This document shows, in pieces, positions 41,838 through 53,523 of a stretch of 64,000 bases of DNA. The stretch's first letter is position 1, and every line of letters begins with the position of its first letter. The notes under the pieces are model-generated. The model worked only from the letters and a program-made list of their open reading frames with translations. It was not told where the DNA came from and ran no database searches. The stretch lies in assembly GCF_018130785.1 (NCBI RefSeq), contig NZ_JAFCJT010000007.1:62001-126000 (forward strand). Reading direction: 5' to 3'. Source of the DNA: Bradyrhizobium liaoningense. GTDB taxonomy: Bacteria; Pseudomonadota; Alphaproteobacteria; Rhizobiales; Xanthobacteraceae. The position numbers and the translations under genes are program-made.

Positions 41838-43148
41838 CTACGCCCCGTAGGTCGATCCCTTCGGCAGCGGGAAAATCGGGTCTTGCGTGCGGATGTTCGT
41901 CGGCCACACCACCGAGATGTGCTCGCCGGCGTTTTGCATCACCACCGGCGTCGAGCGCTCGTTCTGGCCTGACATCGGCGTGCCCGGCGGGAAGAATTTG
42001 ACGCCGTAGCCCTGGACGGTGCCGCCGGCGGGAATGTCGACGTCGAGCGCGGCCTTGCGGATGGCCTCGGGCTCGAAGCTGCCGTATTTCTCCTTGGCGA
42101 CCGGCAGCACGTTGTTGAGCAGCACCCAGGTCTGGTTGAAACCCATCGAGCAGTGTGGCGGCACGTCGGTCGCGCCGGTCTTGGCCTTGTAGCGCGTGAC
42201 CATGGCGTTGGTCAGATCGCCGATACCCGGCGCGAGCTTGGCTGGATCGAGCAGTTGCGCCGGTACCGGATCGATGTTGCAGAAATTGTCGATGTCGGCG
42301 CCGAAGGTCGCACGCAGCTTGTCGAGCTGGCTGTAGCCGGCGCCGGCGCCAAACAGCATCTTGAAGCGCAATCCGCTCTCGCGTGCCTGGCGCAGGAACA
42401 GGGTGATGTCGGGGTTGTAACCGGCATGCGAGATCACGTCGGCCTTGGCCCGCTTGATCTTCGTGACGAGCACCGAGAGGTCGGGCGCCGAGGCGGAGTA
42501 GCCTTCGCGCAGCACCACCTGGATGCCGGCCTGCTTCGCGTAGGTCTCGTCGGCCGCCGCGACGCCGACGCCATAGGGACCGTCCTCGTGGATCAGCGCG
42601 ACCTTGACGTCCTTCGGATCCATACCGAGCTTGCCTTGCGCGTGCTCGGCGAGGAAGCTCGCGAAGGCCTGGCCATACTGGTCGGAATGGATCTGCGCGC
42701 GAAACACGTATTGCAGGTTCTTGTCCTTGAACACGGCGGTCGAGACCGCGGTCGTGATCCAGAGGATCTTCTTCTGCTGCTCGACCTTCGCCGCGAGCGG
42801 CACCGCATGCGAGCTCGCATAGACACCGTTGATGATGTCGATCTTCTCCTGGCTGATCAGGCGTTCGGCCTCGTTGATCGCAACGTCGGGTTTGCTCTGG
42901 GAATCCGCGGCGACTGGAGCAATCTTGGTCTTGCCGCCGACACCGCCTTTCTCGTTGACGAGATCGATCGCGATCTGCGCGCCGATTGACGAGGCGACCG
43001 AGCCGCCCGCCGCGAATGGTCCGGTGAGGTCGTAGATCAGGCCGATGCGCAAAGTCTCGGCTTGCGCCTGGGCCCGTGTCCAATCGAGGCTGAGTGCGGC
43101 GGCGGCAGCCGCCGAGCTCTTCAGCAGCTGCCTGCGTGAAGTCGGCAT
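41838..43148 (-). CDS. Branched-chain amino acid-type ABC binding protein (LivK), Tat-exported
   Basis: 436-residue periplasmic-binding-protein-1 type receptor with a twin-arginine leader (TSRRQLLKSSAAAAAALSLD). LRIGLIYDLTGPFAAGGSVA, AIDLVNEKGGVGGKTKIAPV and IDIINGVYASSHAVPLAAKV are LivK-like. No permease or ATPase adjoins it; the nearest liv genes begin 3 kb away beyond UvrA2. Ligand unknown: this subgroup can bind aromatic acids, amides or amino acids. Ribosome site GAGGGAGGATAGG. Confidence 0.9.
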   Translation of the reverse strand: MPTSRRQLLKSSAAAAAALSLDWTRAQAQAETLRIGLIYDLTGPFAAGGSVASSIGAQIAIDLVNEKGGVGGKTKIAPVAADSQSKPDVAINEAERLISQEKIDIINGVYASSHAVPLAAKVEQQKKILWITTAVSTAVFKDKNLQYVFRAQIHSDQYGQAFASFLAEHAQGKLGMDPKDVKVALIHEDGPYGVGVAAADETYAKQAGIQVVLREGYSASAPDLSVLVTKIKRAKADVISHAGYNPDITLFLRQARESGLRFKMLFGAGAGYSQLDKLRATFGADIDNFCNIDPVPAQLLDPAKLAPGIGDLTNAMVTRYKAKTGATDVPPHCSMGFNQTWVLLNNVLPVAKEKYGSFEPEAIRKAALDVDIPAGGTVQGYGVKFFPPGTPMSGQNERSTPVVMQNAGEHISVVWPTNIRTQDPIFPLPKGSTYGA

Positions 43149-43309
43149 CCTATCCTCCCTCAAAACCGTTTGTTGATTGGTCTTGGTATTTTTTTTGCGA
43201 AGTATGGGGAGCGGGGAGGCGGAAAGTCAACAAGGCGAAAGTCTGGGGCGGTCCGCCACGGTCCAGACCGCAATTGCGAAATGAGCAGCGAAGATCCAGG
43301 CGAAGCGCG

Positions 43310-45817
43310 CTACTGTTTCAAGCGGCGCGCTAGATAGCCCGCGGTCTTCCCGCCGGCCTTGGCGACCTGATGCGGCGTCCCCGATGCGACGATGCGGCCG
43401 CCCTCGTCGCCGGCGCCGGGGCCAAGATCGATGATCCAGTCGCTGTGAGAGACGACGTCCATGTCATGCTCGACCACGACCACGCTGTTGCCGGCATCCA
43501 CGATCCGCTCGAGCTGCGCGATCAGCCGCTCGACATCGCGCGGGTGAAGGCCGGTGGTCGGCTCGTCCAGGACATAGAGCGTGTGACCACGTTGCGGACG
43601 CATCAGCTCGGTCGCGAGCTTGATGCGCTGGGCTTCACCACCGGACAGTTCGGTGGCGGACTGACCGAGGCGGATATAGCCGAGGCCGACCTCGCGGACG
43701 ACCGATAGTGACCGGTTCAGTGAGGAATCGTCGCGGAAGAAGTCGAAAGCCTCGTCGACGCGCATTGCCAGCACGTCGGCGATGGATTTGCCGCGGATCG
43801 TCACCTCCAGCGTCTTGTCGTTGTAACGCGCGCCCTTGCAGGTCGGGCAGGGCGCATAGACGCTGGGCAGGAACAGAAGCTCGACGCAGACGAAACCTTC
43901 GCCCTCGCAGGTCGCGCACCGGCCTTTCGCGACATTGAACGAGAAGCGTCCGGCATCGTAGCGGCGGGACTTTGCCTGCGGCGTTGCCGCGAACAGCTTC
44001 CGCACATGGTCGAACAGGCCGGTATAGGTCGCAAGGTTGGATCGCGGCGTGCGGCCAATCGGTTTCGGATCGACGACGACGAGGCGATCGACCTGGTCGA
44101 GGCCCGCAACAATCTTGCCGCCCAACGTCTCGACCGCGGGCGCCAGGCTGTCATCGTCGGCATCGGTGGCAGGTGGATGGCCGAGATGCTCGGCCACGGT
44201 GTCGACTAGGAATTGGCTGATCAAGCTCGATTTGCCGGAGCCCGACACGCCGGTGACGCTGGCGAGGACGCCGAGCGGAATGTCGACGTCGAGGCCGCGA
44301 AGATTGTTGCGGGTCACGCCCCTGAGCTTCAGATGCACCTTCGGCCCGCGGCGGACTGTCGGCAGCTTCTTTCGCGGATGCGCAAGATAATGCGCGGTTC
44401 GCGACTGCTCGATTGCACCAAGCCCATCGGGCGGGCCGCTATAGAGAACGTGTCCGCCGCCTTCGCCGGCGTCGGGCCCGACATCCACCAGCCAGTCGGC
44501 ATGCCTGATCACCTCGATCTCATGCTCGACCACGAAGATCGAGTTGCCGGCATGCTTCAACCGGTCCAGCGCCCGCAGCAGCGCCTCGGTGTCAGCGGGA
44601 TGCAGACCCGCGGATGGTTCGTCGAGCACGTAGACGACGCCGAACAGGTTCGAGCGGACCTGCGTCGCCAGCCGCAGGCGCTGCAACTCGCCTGGCGACA
44701 GCGTCGGCGTGCTGCGCTCGCAGGCGAGATAGCCGAGGCCGAGGTCGAGCAGGACGGCCAGTCGCGCCGACAGATCCTCGCAGATGCGCCTTGCGACGAC
44801 GGTCTTCTCGGATGCACCCATCGCCTTTGCGAACGGCTTCATCACCTCTTGCAACTGCTTGAGCGGCAGGTGCGACATCTCGGCAATGCTGAGACCGGCG
44901 AACTTGACCTTGAGCGCCTCGGGCTTCAGGCGCGTGCCGTGGCAGGTCGGGCAGTCCTGGGTGATCATGAACTGCGCGACGCGGCGCTTCATCATCGCGC
45001 TCTCGGACTTGGCGTAGGTTTGCATCACGTAGCGCTTCGCGCCCGTGAACGTGCCCTGATAGCTCGGCTCCTCCTTGCGGCGCAGCGCTCGCTTGACCTC
45101 AGAGGCGTCGTAACCGGCATAGACCGGAACAGTCGGCTGCTCCTCGGTGAACAGGATCCAGTCGCGGTCCTTCTTGGAAAGCTCGCGCCAGGGCTTGTCC
45201 ACGTCGTAGCCCAGCGTCGTCAGGATGTCCCGGAGGTTCTGTCCCTGCCAGGCGCTCGGCCAAGCCGCGATCGCGCGCTCGCGGATCGTTTTGGTGTCAT
45301 CAGGCACCATGGACTTCTCGGTGACGTCGAGCATCCTGCCGATGCCATGACAGGTCGGGCAGGCGCCCTCCGGCGTGTTCGGCGAAAATGCCTCCGCATA
45401 GAGCATCGGTTGTCCGCGCGGATAATCCCCGGCGCGGGAATAGAGCATCCTGAGCAGGTTCGAGATGGTCGTCACGCTGCCGACGGACGATCTCGTCGTC
45501 GGCGCACCGCGCTGTTGCTGGAGCGCCACGGCGGGCGGCAGGCCTTCGATGTCGTCGACTTCAGGGATCTGCATCTGGTGGAAGAGCCGCCGCGCGTAGG
45601 GCGATACCGACTCCAGATAGCGCCGCTGTGCCTCGGCGTAAATCGTTCCGAAGGCGAGCGAGGATTTCCCCGATCCGGACACGCCCGTGAACACGACGAG
45701 CGCGTTGCGCGGAATGCGGACGTCGATGTTTTTGAGATTATGCTCGCGCGCGCCCCGGACCCGAACGAAGCCGTCATCCCGCATCAGGCTATCGGGTTGT
45801 CTTGGTCGGTCGTCCAT
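43310..45817 (-). CDS. uvrA2: UvrA2: UvrA-like ABC ATPase (class II)
   Basis: 835 residues, shorter than UvrA (about 940) because the UvrB-binding region is reduced. Two ABC cassettes each carry Walker A VSGSGKSSL, zinc-binding CxxC pairs (CPTCHGIG, CATCEGEG, CPTCKG) and UvrA signatures (SPGELQRLRLATQV, ELSGGEAQRIKLATELM). The ATG at 45817 has CCGGAGGAGCC upstream. Class II UvrA proteins are linked to tolerance of DNA-binding drugs and oxidants; the exact role is unknown. Single gene. Confidence 0.93.
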   Translation of the reverse strand: MDDRPRQPDSLMRDDGFVRVRGAREHNLKNIDVRIPRNALVVFTGVSGSGKSSLAFGTIYAEAQRRYLESVSPYARRLFHQMQIPEVDDIEGLPPAVALQQQRGAPTTRSSVGSVTTISNLLRMLYSRAGDYPRGQPMLYAEAFSPNTPEGACPTCHGIGRMLDVTEKSMVPDDTKTIRERAIAAWPSAWQGQNLRDILTTLGYDVDKPWRELSKKDRDWILFTEEQPTVPVYAGYDASEVKRALRRKEEPSYQGTFTGAKRYVMQTYAKSESAMMKRRVAQFMITQDCPTCHGTRLKPEALKVKFAGLSIAEMSHLPLKQLQEVMKPFAKAMGASEKTVVARRICEDLSARLAVLLDLGLGYLACERSTPTLSPGELQRLRLATQVRSNLFGVVYVLDEPSAGLHPADTEALLRALDRLKHAGNSIFVVEHEIEVIRHADWLVDVGPDAGEGGGHVLYSGPPDGLGAIEQSRTAHYLAHPRKKLPTVRRGPKVHLKLRGVTRNNLRGLDVDIPLGVLASVTGVSGSGKSSLISQFLVDTVAEHLGHPPATDADDDSLAPAVETLGGKIVAGLDQVDRLVVVDPKPIGRTPRSNLATYTGLFDHVRKLFAATPQAKSRRYDAGRFSFNVAKGRCATCEGEGFVCVELLFLPSVYAPCPTCKGARYNDKTLEVTIRGKSIADVLAMRVDEAFDFFRDDSSLNRSLSVVREVGLGYIRLGQSATELSGGEAQRIKLATELMRPQRGHTLYVLDEPTTGLHPRDVERLIAQLERIVDAGNSVVVVEHDMDVVSHSDWIIDLGPGAGDEGGRIVASGTPHQVAKAGGKTAGYLARRLKQ

Positions 45818-45956
45818 CTGGCTCCTCCGGCTCCGCGGGATAGCACCGGCGTGGCGCATGCCTCGCCGCAGGAGGCAGTTCCGGCGGGAGATTAACCGCA
45901 AGATCGCAGGATGGGTCCTTCGATGCCAGTGTGCCGGGTCCGTTCTGCACAAAGCG

Positions 45957-45987
45957 AAGGCCCGTCGCGATGATCGCGACGGGCCTT
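45957..45987 (-). terminator. Hairpin after the liv operon
   Basis: Perfect 14-bp stem AAGGCCCGTCGCGA / TCGCGACGGGCCTT with loop TGA, about 50 nt past the stop of the last liv gene on the minus strand. The T-run is weak (CTTTG after 3 nt), so it is a probable but not classical terminator. Confidence 0.6.
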
Positions 45988-46036
45988 GCAAGCGAGATGG
46001 TCTTTGGCCTGCCGGTACCGTGCCCGGCGCCGGATG

Positions 46037-47278
46037 TTACTGCGACAGCTTCACGAAGCTCGGAAACTTCATCTTGCCTTCGGCGATCTTCTCGGGCCAG
46101 ACCACGACCTGCTTGGAGTCCTGCCACTGGAAGACGAGGCCGGACACGGTCGTGGGACCGGACTTGATGCCGTGGGTGAACTCGTCGTCCTTGCCGTAGA
46201 ACTGGATGCGGCCGATCGTGCCCTCGTAGTCGGTCTTCTCCAGCTCAGCGACCATCTTGTCGGGATCGGTCGAGCCTGCGCGCTTGATCGCCTCGGTGAT
46301 GAAGTAGACCTCGTCATAGGCGGTGTAGCCGGTATAGGCCGGCGGCGCGCCGAACTTGGCCTTGAAGGCGGCCGCGAACGGTTTCGTCTTGGAGGTCACG
46401 GCGACGTCGGGCGTCGCGACCGCGAGCGAGGGCACGCCGTCGGCGGCGCCATTGGTGTCCTTCCAGAAGGTCGGGCTCAGCGCCTGCGCGCTGATGCCGA
46501 ACATCGGGATCGGCACCTGCTGGTTCTTCCACTGCACCGTCGGCTGCACGCCGACGTGCGAGATGCCCGTGACGATCACGTCGGGCTTCTTGCTCTCGAT
46601 GTTGTTGAAGATCGGCGTGAAGTCCGTGGTGTCGGGCGAGAAGCGCACATGCTCGACGACCTTGAGGCCGGCCTTGGGCAGGCAGGCCTCGTAGCCGACG
46701 TCGAGCGGCTTGGTCCACGCCGCGTCCTCGCTCATGATCGCAACCGTCTTGAACTTGAGCTTGTCGACCAAGAGATCCTTGGCGGCGTCGCAGACGAGCT
46801 GGGCCTGGGCCGCCGAGGTCAGATAGCCGTGGAAAGTGTACTTGTTCTTCTCGTAGTCGTTGTGGATCGCCTTGGTGATCTCGTTCGAGGCGGCACCTGG
46901 GGTGATCAGCGGCATCTTCAGCCGCGCCGCCCAGGGTTCGAGCGCCAGCACGACCTCGGAGATGTAGCTCGCGATCACGGCAGAGACCTTGTCCTCGCTC
47001 ACCGCGCGCTGGAAGGCGCGCACCGAGTCCGCCGAGGAGCTCTTGTTGTCATAGGTGACGATCTCCACCTTGCGGCCGAGGATGCCGCCCTTGGCGTTGA
47101 TCTCGTCGGCAGCGATCTGCGCGCCGCCCGGGGTCGCAGCACCCGCGATCGACTGCACCTCGGCGATGACGCCGATCTTGATCGGATCGTTCGACTGCGC
47201 GTAGGCGGGGGCGGCGAGGCACAGGGCCAGCGCCGAGGCGAGAAGGAAGCTGCTGCTCAAATTCGTCGATGGTCGCAT
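46037..47278 (-). CDS. livK: LivK-type binding protein, operon-distal copy
   Basis: 413-residue periplasmic receptor; signal peptide to about 26 (APAYAQ). DPIKIGVIAEVQSIAGAATP, ADSVRAFQRAVSEDKVSAVI, VMSEDAAWTKPLD-type region and GVQPTVQWKNQQVPIPMFG. It is highly similar along its length to the protein at 50703-51947, with which it brackets the permease and ATPase genes. The ATG at 47278 precedes a clean leader. Last gene of the minus-strand liv operon, 40 nt after livGF. Confidence 0.92.
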   Translation of the reverse strand: MRPSTNLSSSFLLASALALCLAAPAYAQSNDPIKIGVIAEVQSIAGAATPGGAQIAADEINAKGGILGRKVEIVTYDNKSSSADSVRAFQRAVSEDKVSAVIASYISEVVLALEPWAARLKMPLITPGAASNEITKAIHNDYEKNKYTFHGYLTSAAQAQLVCDAAKDLLVDKLKFKTVAIMSEDAAWTKPLDVGYEACLPKAGLKVVEHVRFSPDTTDFTPIFNNIESKKPDVIVTGISHVGVQPTVQWKNQQVPIPMFGISAQALSPTFWKDTNGAADGVPSLAVATPDVAVTSKTKPFAAAFKAKFGAPPAYTGYTAYDEVYFITEAIKRAGSTDPDKMVAELEKTDYEGTIGRIQFYGKDDEFTHGIKSGPTTVSGLVFQWQDSKQVVVWPEKIAEGKMKFPSFVKLSQ

Positions 47279-47318
47279 GGTCGTTCCCTTTGCTTGTTTT
47301 GTTGTTGATACGCGCGAA

Positions 47319-48796
<1,478 letters not shown>

Positions 48797-48800
<4 letters not shown>

Positions 48801-49723
48801 GAGCGCGCCTCACGCGAGAGGGCCGCTCCGAGGAAGCCGCCGGGGAAGAACAGCACGACGAGGAGCGCGACCGCCGAGACGATGAAGGTCGCGAGCTCGC
48901 CGGTGGGACGCAGGAATTCGCCGGCGACGATCAGGAAGATCGCCCCTAACGCCGCGCCGAGCACGGTGCGCCGGCCGCCGAGCACGGCCGAGACGATCAC
49001 GTTCACGCCGACCGCGACGTCGACGACGGTGCCGACCGAGGCGGTGCCGAAATAGAACACCAGCAGTGCCCCTGATAGCCCCGAGAAGAACGCGCTGACG
49101 ATGAAGGCGGCGAGCTTGTGCTTGACGATGTTGAAGCCGAGCGCGCCGGCCTGCACCGGATCCTGGCCGCTGGCCTGGAGCACGAGGCCAATCGGCGATT
49201 GCGACAGGCCGTAGAGGATCGCCGCCGAGATCGTCATGAAGCCGAGCGCGATCCAGTAATTGGCGCCGGCATTGATGGTGATCACGTCGGGGATGGTCAG
49301 GCCGATCTCGCCGCCGGTGAGATCGGCGAACACCACGATGAAATTCTGCAACATCAGCACCGCGACCAGCGTGGTCAGGCCGAAATACGGTCCGCGCACG
49401 CGCAAAGCAGGCAGCGCCAGCACGAGGCCCGCGATGACGGAGGCGAGCGCCCCCAGCACGATGCAGAGATAAACCGACCAGCCGAACTGGGCGTTGAGAA
49501 TGCCGGCGGTGTAGGCGCCGACACCGATCAGGAAGGTCGGCCCGAAATTCACTTCGCCCGCGAAGCCGAACAGCAGGTCCCAGGCCATCGCGAACACGCC
49601 GAAATAGAACGCGACGGTGAGCAGGCCCAGCACATAGCCGGAGACGTAGAACGGCAGCGTTGCCGCGATGATGACGAGCGCGACCGAGATGAAGAACAGG
49701 CGCGAGGTGAAGAAGGTGGACAT
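48797..49723 (-). CDS. livM: LivM-type permease
   Basis: 308-residue permease. YFGVFAMAWDLLFGFAGEVN, FGPTFLIGVGAYTAGILN, ALPALRVRGPYFGLTTLVAV, VVDVAVGVNVIVSAVLGG and a C-terminal FFPGGFLGAALSREARS mark it as LivM. It begins 1 nt past the livH stop and overlaps livGF by 4 nt. Compared with the livM at 1.8 kb it is of a different subgroup, so the two transporters probably take different substrates. Confidence 0.92.
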
Positions 49724-49724
49724 C

Positions 49725-50600
49725 TCAGCGCCTCCCCAGAAGGCCCTGGGGCCGGATATACATCACGAACACGAGCAGCAGCAGCGCCGGAATGGTGCGG
49801 TAGGCCGGTGAGACCAGGTAGGCCGTCAGCGTCTCGAGATAGCCGACCACGAAGGCCGCGATCAGCGAGCCGGAGACGCTGCCGAGGCCGCCGAGCACCA
49901 CGATCGAGAACGCGCTCGCCGTCAGCGGTCCGACGCTGTAGGAGCTGACCCCTAAGAACATGCCGAGCAGCACACCGGCGATGCCGGCGAGGATGCCGTA
50001 GATTCCCCAGACCACGATGTAGATGTTGGTGAGCTCGAGCCCGAGCAGCGTCACGCCGCGCGGGTTCATCGAGGCCGCCAGCACCGCCTTGCCGGTGCGG
50101 GTGCGATTCACCAGCAGCCACAGCAGCGCGATCACGAGGCAGCACACGATCGCGGTGAAGATCTCGTTCTTCGGCGTGCGGACCCCGAGGATCTCGACCA
50201 CGCCTTCGACGATCGGCAGCACGGTCTTGGCGTTGTTGGTGAAGAAATAGGCGATCAGCTCCTGGATCATGATGCCCCAGAGCAGCGTTCCCGTGAGGAC
50301 GAAGATCTCCTTCTCCTCATTGGGGATGCGCCGGGAGTCCTGAATGGGCTTGACCACCGCGAAATAGGTCGCGAAGGCGGTGAGGAGGGCGACGGCGACC
50401 CCGATCAGCGCGCCGGCATAGGTGCCGACGTTGAGGATGCTGGCGGCGGCCCAGGCCGCTACCGCTGCGGCCACCATGATGGCACCGTGGGAGAGGTTGA
50501 GCACGCCGGAGACGCCGAAGATCAGGGTGAAGCCGGTGGCACCGAGAGCGTAGAGAGCGCTGATGGCAAAGCCATCGATCAGAATCTGGAAAGCTCGCAT
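49725..50600 (-). CDS. livH: LivH-type permease
   Basis: 291 residues, eight or so spans. MRAFQILIDGFAISALYALG, GVSGVLNLSHGAIMVAAAVA, the coupling loop AVLAASMNPRGVTLLGLELT and FSIVVLGGLGSVSGSLIAAF are LivH hallmarks. It follows the livK gene on the same strand after a 102-nt gap that holds a strong hairpin. Confidence 0.92.
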   Translation of the reverse strand: MRAFQILIDGFAISALYALGATGFTLIFGVSGVLNLSHGAIMVAAAVAAWAAASILNVGTYAGALIGVAVALLTAFATYFAVVKPIQDSRRIPNEEKEIFVLTGTLLWGIMIQELIAYFFTNNAKTVLPIVEGVVEILGVRTPKNEIFTAIVCCLVIALLWLLVNRTRTGKAVLAASMNPRGVTLLGLELTNIYIVVWGIYGILAGIAGVLLGMFLGVSSYSVGPLTASAFSIVVLGGLGSVSGSLIAAFVVGYLETLTAYLVSPAYRTIPALLLLVFVMYIRPQGLLGRR

Positions 50601-50669
50601 CTATGATTAGCCAGGTGGCAGTGCGACTGCCGCTTTGAGGGAAGGTGCTGCGGAGAGCCGCATGTGGAA

Positions 50670-50694
50670 GCTCCCGGGAGATGATCCCGGGAGC
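50670..50694 (-). terminator. Intercistronic hairpin between livK and livH
   Basis: Perfect 10-bp stem GCTCCCGGGA / TCCCGGGAGC with a 5-nt loop, starting 9 nt past the livK stop. No strong T-run. Hairpins at this place often protect the abundant binding-protein mRNA and reduce read-through to permease genes. Confidence 0.6.
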
Positions 50695-50702
50695 ATTTCC
50701 TG

Positions 50703-51947
50703 CTAGTTGCTGAGCTTGATGAAGCTCGGGAACTTGACGTCGACCTTGGCGACGTCCTTGGGCCAGACCGCGCTCTGCTTGCCGTCCTGCCATTGCAGCA
50801 TCAGCCCGGTGATCAGGCCTTTGCCGTATTTGATCGAGTGGGTGAACGGATCGTCCTTGCCGTAGAACTGGACGCGGCCGATCGTGCCTTCCCAGTCGGT
50901 CTTCTCGAGCGCGGCGACGAGCTTGTCGGCGTCAGTCGCGCCGGCGCGCTTCACCGCGTCGGCGATGTAGTAGACCTCGTCATAGGCGGTGTAGCCGGCA
51001 TAGGAGGGATAATTGCCGAACTTCTTCTTGAAGTTCTCGGCGAACGGCACCGATTTCGGCGTCACCGCGACGCCGGGCCCGGAGACGCCCTGATAGAGCA
51101 CGCCTTCGGCTGCCTGGTTGGTGTCCTTGCCGAAAGTCTCGTTGGTCGCCTGCGAGGAGATGCCGAACATCGGGATCGGCACCTGCTGGTTCTTCCACTG
51201 CACCGTCGGCTGCACGCCCACATGGGAGATGCCGGTGATGATCACATCGGGCTTGGAGCCCTCGATCTTGTTGAAGATCGGCGTGAAGTCGGTGGTGTCG
51301 GGCGAGAAGCGGATGTGGTCGAGTACCTTCAGCCCGATCTTCGGCAGGCATTCCTCGTAGCCGACGTCGAGCGGCTTGGTCCACGCGGCGTCCTCGCTCA
51401 TGATGACCGCGGTCTTCATGTGCATCCTGTCGACGAGGAGGTCCTTGGCGCCGTCGCAGACCGAGCGTGCCAGCGCGGCCGAGGTCAGATAGCCGTGGAA
51501 GGTGTACTTGTTCTTCTCGTAGTCGGAATGGACACTCTTGCTGATCTCGTTGGAGGCGGCACCCGGCGTGACGAACGGCGTCTTCAGCCGTGAGGCCCAG
51601 GGCTCCAGCGCCAGCACGACCTCGCTGATATAGCTGGCGATGACCGCGTTGACCTTGTCCTCGTTCACCGCGCGCTGGAACGCACGCACTGAATCCGCCG
51701 ACGAGGAGTGATTGTCGTAGGAGATGATCTCGATCTTGCGGCCGTCGACGCCGCCATTGGCGTTGATCTCTTCGGCAGCGAGCTGCGCCGCCTGTGGAAT
51801 GGAGGCGCCGGCGATCGCCTGCGCTTCCGCGATCACGCCGATCCTGATGGGATCGGCTGCAAGTGCCGCGCCTGATGCTGCCATCACCGCGCCCGTCGCG
51901 GCCGCACCGAGCGCTATTCGCAATGCAACAGAGAGTCGTTTTTTCAT
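50703..51947 (-). CDS. livK: LivK-type binding protein, operon-leading copy
   Basis: 414 residues; signal peptide to about 30 (ASGAALA). DPIRIGVIAEAQAIAGASIP, YDNHSSSADSVRAFQRAVNE, and the same GVQPTVQWKNQQVPIPMFG as the copy at 46037. First gene of the minus-strand livK-H-M-GF-K operon. Regions that differ between the copies, around residues 255-285, may lie at the ligand site or hinge. Ligand not determinable here. Confidence 0.92.
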   Translation of the reverse strand: MKKRLSVALRIALGAAATGAVMAASGAALAADPIRIGVIAEAQAIAGASIPQAAQLAAEEINANGGVDGRKIEIISYDNHSSSADSVRAFQRAVNEDKVNAVIASYISEVVLALEPWASRLKTPFVTPGAASNEISKSVHSDYEKNKYTFHGYLTSAALARSVCDGAKDLLVDRMHMKTAVIMSEDAAWTKPLDVGYEECLPKIGLKVLDHIRFSPDTTDFTPIFNKIEGSKPDVIITGISHVGVQPTVQWKNQQVPIPMFGISSQATNETFGKDTNQAAEGVLYQGVSGPGVAVTPKSVPFAENFKKKFGNYPSYAGYTAYDEVYYIADAVKRAGATDADKLVAALEKTDWEGTIGRVQFYGKDDPFTHSIKYGKGLITGLMLQWQDGKQSAVWPKDVAKVDVKFPSFIKLSN

Positions 51948-52194
51948 GTTGTTCTCTCCCTTTGGACAGGCCTCTTGTGAGCCATTATGTCGCGACTATA
52001 ACGGCGATGGCATTCTCGGCAAGTGAAACCGCGTTCAGGATTGTGAGAGACGGACTAAAGTCTAGCGCTGCGCAAATTGCGGGCAGCAGAGCTACTGGAC
52101 CCGTTTCACGCGCAGGCATGCAGATTTCGTCGATGGGCATGCATGAGCATCGCAGGCGCATAACAATGCGATCGATGAGCAGCGTGTCGTTGGT

Positions 52195-53298
52195 TCAGCG
52201 CGCTTGCAGCAGCGACGGATCGAGCGGCTGGAGCCGGGCGGGATCGAACGGACCGAGATCGATGTCGCGCGTTGCATCGTCGGCAATCAGCTGCGCCATT
52301 GCCTCGCCGGTGGCGGGCGCATTCAGGATGCCCCACACATTGTGTCCGGTCGCAACATAGAGGCCTTCACTTTGCGGGACCTGGCCGATCAGCGGCAAGC
52401 CGTCCTGTGTCACCGGACGGAAGCAGGCCTGCTGTGCGATGATCCTCTCGGGCCGGAACAGCGGCGACAGCCGCCCGGACATGGTTTGCAGGCGCGCAAT
52501 CGCGTCCCGGTCCGGCGTTACGGCCGCCGGATCGAGCGGTAGCGGCGCGATGTCCGAGAGTGCCGTGATATGAGTGCTGCCGTCGGCGCGTGGAAAGACC
52601 TCGATCGACACGGCGCTGCCGTCCTCGTCATGCTCCAGGAACAACGCATCGGCCGGCACGTTGGGGCCAATGTCGTACACGATGCTCGGGCTGCGCTGGC
52701 CATAGACAGCGGGCAGGCGCATCCATTGTGCGGCGAGCAGTGACCACGGCCCCATCGCGATCACGACGGCGTCCGCTTCGATGATGCTGCCTTCCACCTC
52801 GACACCTTTTGCCCGCGCGCCATTCGCATCGCGCACGATGCCCGTGATGCGGCCAATGCGAAGCTCGGCGCCCTGCGCGACTGCGGCGGTCATCACGGCC
52901 GACGTGAATTTGCGGGGATGAACGATCGCGGTCGTCTGCGTCGTACCGATGCGCTGCGCGATGACGACGCCGTTGGCGAGCCAGCCGAGCGCGGATGGTG
53001 CATTCCGGCGCGGATCGCCGTCGGAAGCAACAAAGCCGCTATACGCGGTCATCGGGCGATAGCCCCAATCGCCCGCGATCTCCTCCGCCAGCCGCGCATG
53101 AAGCAGAAAGCTTCGCCGCGCGAGTGCGTCGAGCGGCGTGCCAGCGCACCAGTCACGCGCCAAGAAGCCGCCGGCCTTGCCGGAGGCCGCGGCCGCAACC
53201 TCGGTCCGCTCGACGACGATGACCTCGATGCCGTGGCGACGGAGAAACCAGGCGGCGCAGGCCCCGATCACGCCGCCGCCGCAGATGATGACGCGCAT
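52195..53298 (-). CDS. FAD-dependent oxidoreductase, DAO family
   Basis: 367 residues of the D-amino-acid oxidase/glycine oxidase family. N-terminal FAD site VIICGGGVIGACAAWFLRRHG with ERTEVAAAASGKAGGFLA, and C-terminal QQACFRPVTQDGLPLIGQVP and GLYVATGHNVWGILNAPATG. It likely oxidises an amine or D-amino acid. The ATG at 53298 follows GGAACAAGCC on the minus strand. It is separate from the liv operon (opposite end of a 247-bp gap) but on the same strand. Confidence 0.9.
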   Translation of the reverse strand: MRVIICGGGVIGACAAWFLRRHGIEVIVVERTEVAAAASGKAGGFLARDWCAGTPLDALARRSFLLHARLAEEIAGDWGYRPMTAYSGFVASDGDPRRNAPSALGWLANGVVIAQRIGTTQTTAIVHPRKFTSAVMTAAVAQGAELRIGRITGIVRDANGARAKGVEVEGSIIEADAVVIAMGPWSLLAAQWMRLPAVYGQRSPSIVYDIGPNVPADALFLEHDEDGSAVSIEVFPRADGSTHITALSDIAPLPLDPAAVTPDRDAIARLQTMSGRLSPLFRPERIIAQQACFRPVTQDGLPLIGQVPQSEGLYVATGHNVWGILNAPATGEAMAQLIADDATRDIDLGPFDPARLQPLDPSLLQAR

Positions 53299-53416
53299 GG
53301 CTTGTTCCTTGGATAGTGCTGCGCTGATGCGCGCAACATCGCCTGTTCGGCACGATCTTTCAGGCGAAGATTGCCGCTTCGCCGCTAGAGGTGCAATTCT
53401 GTCGTATATCGAATGT

Positions 53417-53465
53417 CGTCACTCAACGATCATGCGAGCGTCATAAAGAATCACAAAAGCGTCAT
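53417..53465 (+). promoter_or_regulatory. Three CGTCA direct repeats upstream of the peroxidase gene
   Basis: CGTCA occurs at 53417, 53439 and 53460; the last two are part of an exact AGCGTCAT repeat (53437-53444 and 53458-53465). The 21-22 bp spacing puts all on one face of DNA. A tandem activator site is possible; no known regulator is assigned. Confidence 0.35.
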
Positions 53466-53523
53466 GCCGCAAGCCGCCAATGGAGCAGGCGCTGGGGCGA
53501 ACACTCTACGGGGAGGGTAAACC

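Noticed and set aside
44213..45895. 560-codon plus-strand frame opposite uvrA2
   Set aside because: No domain or ribosome site; complementary to strongly conserved UvrA motifs.
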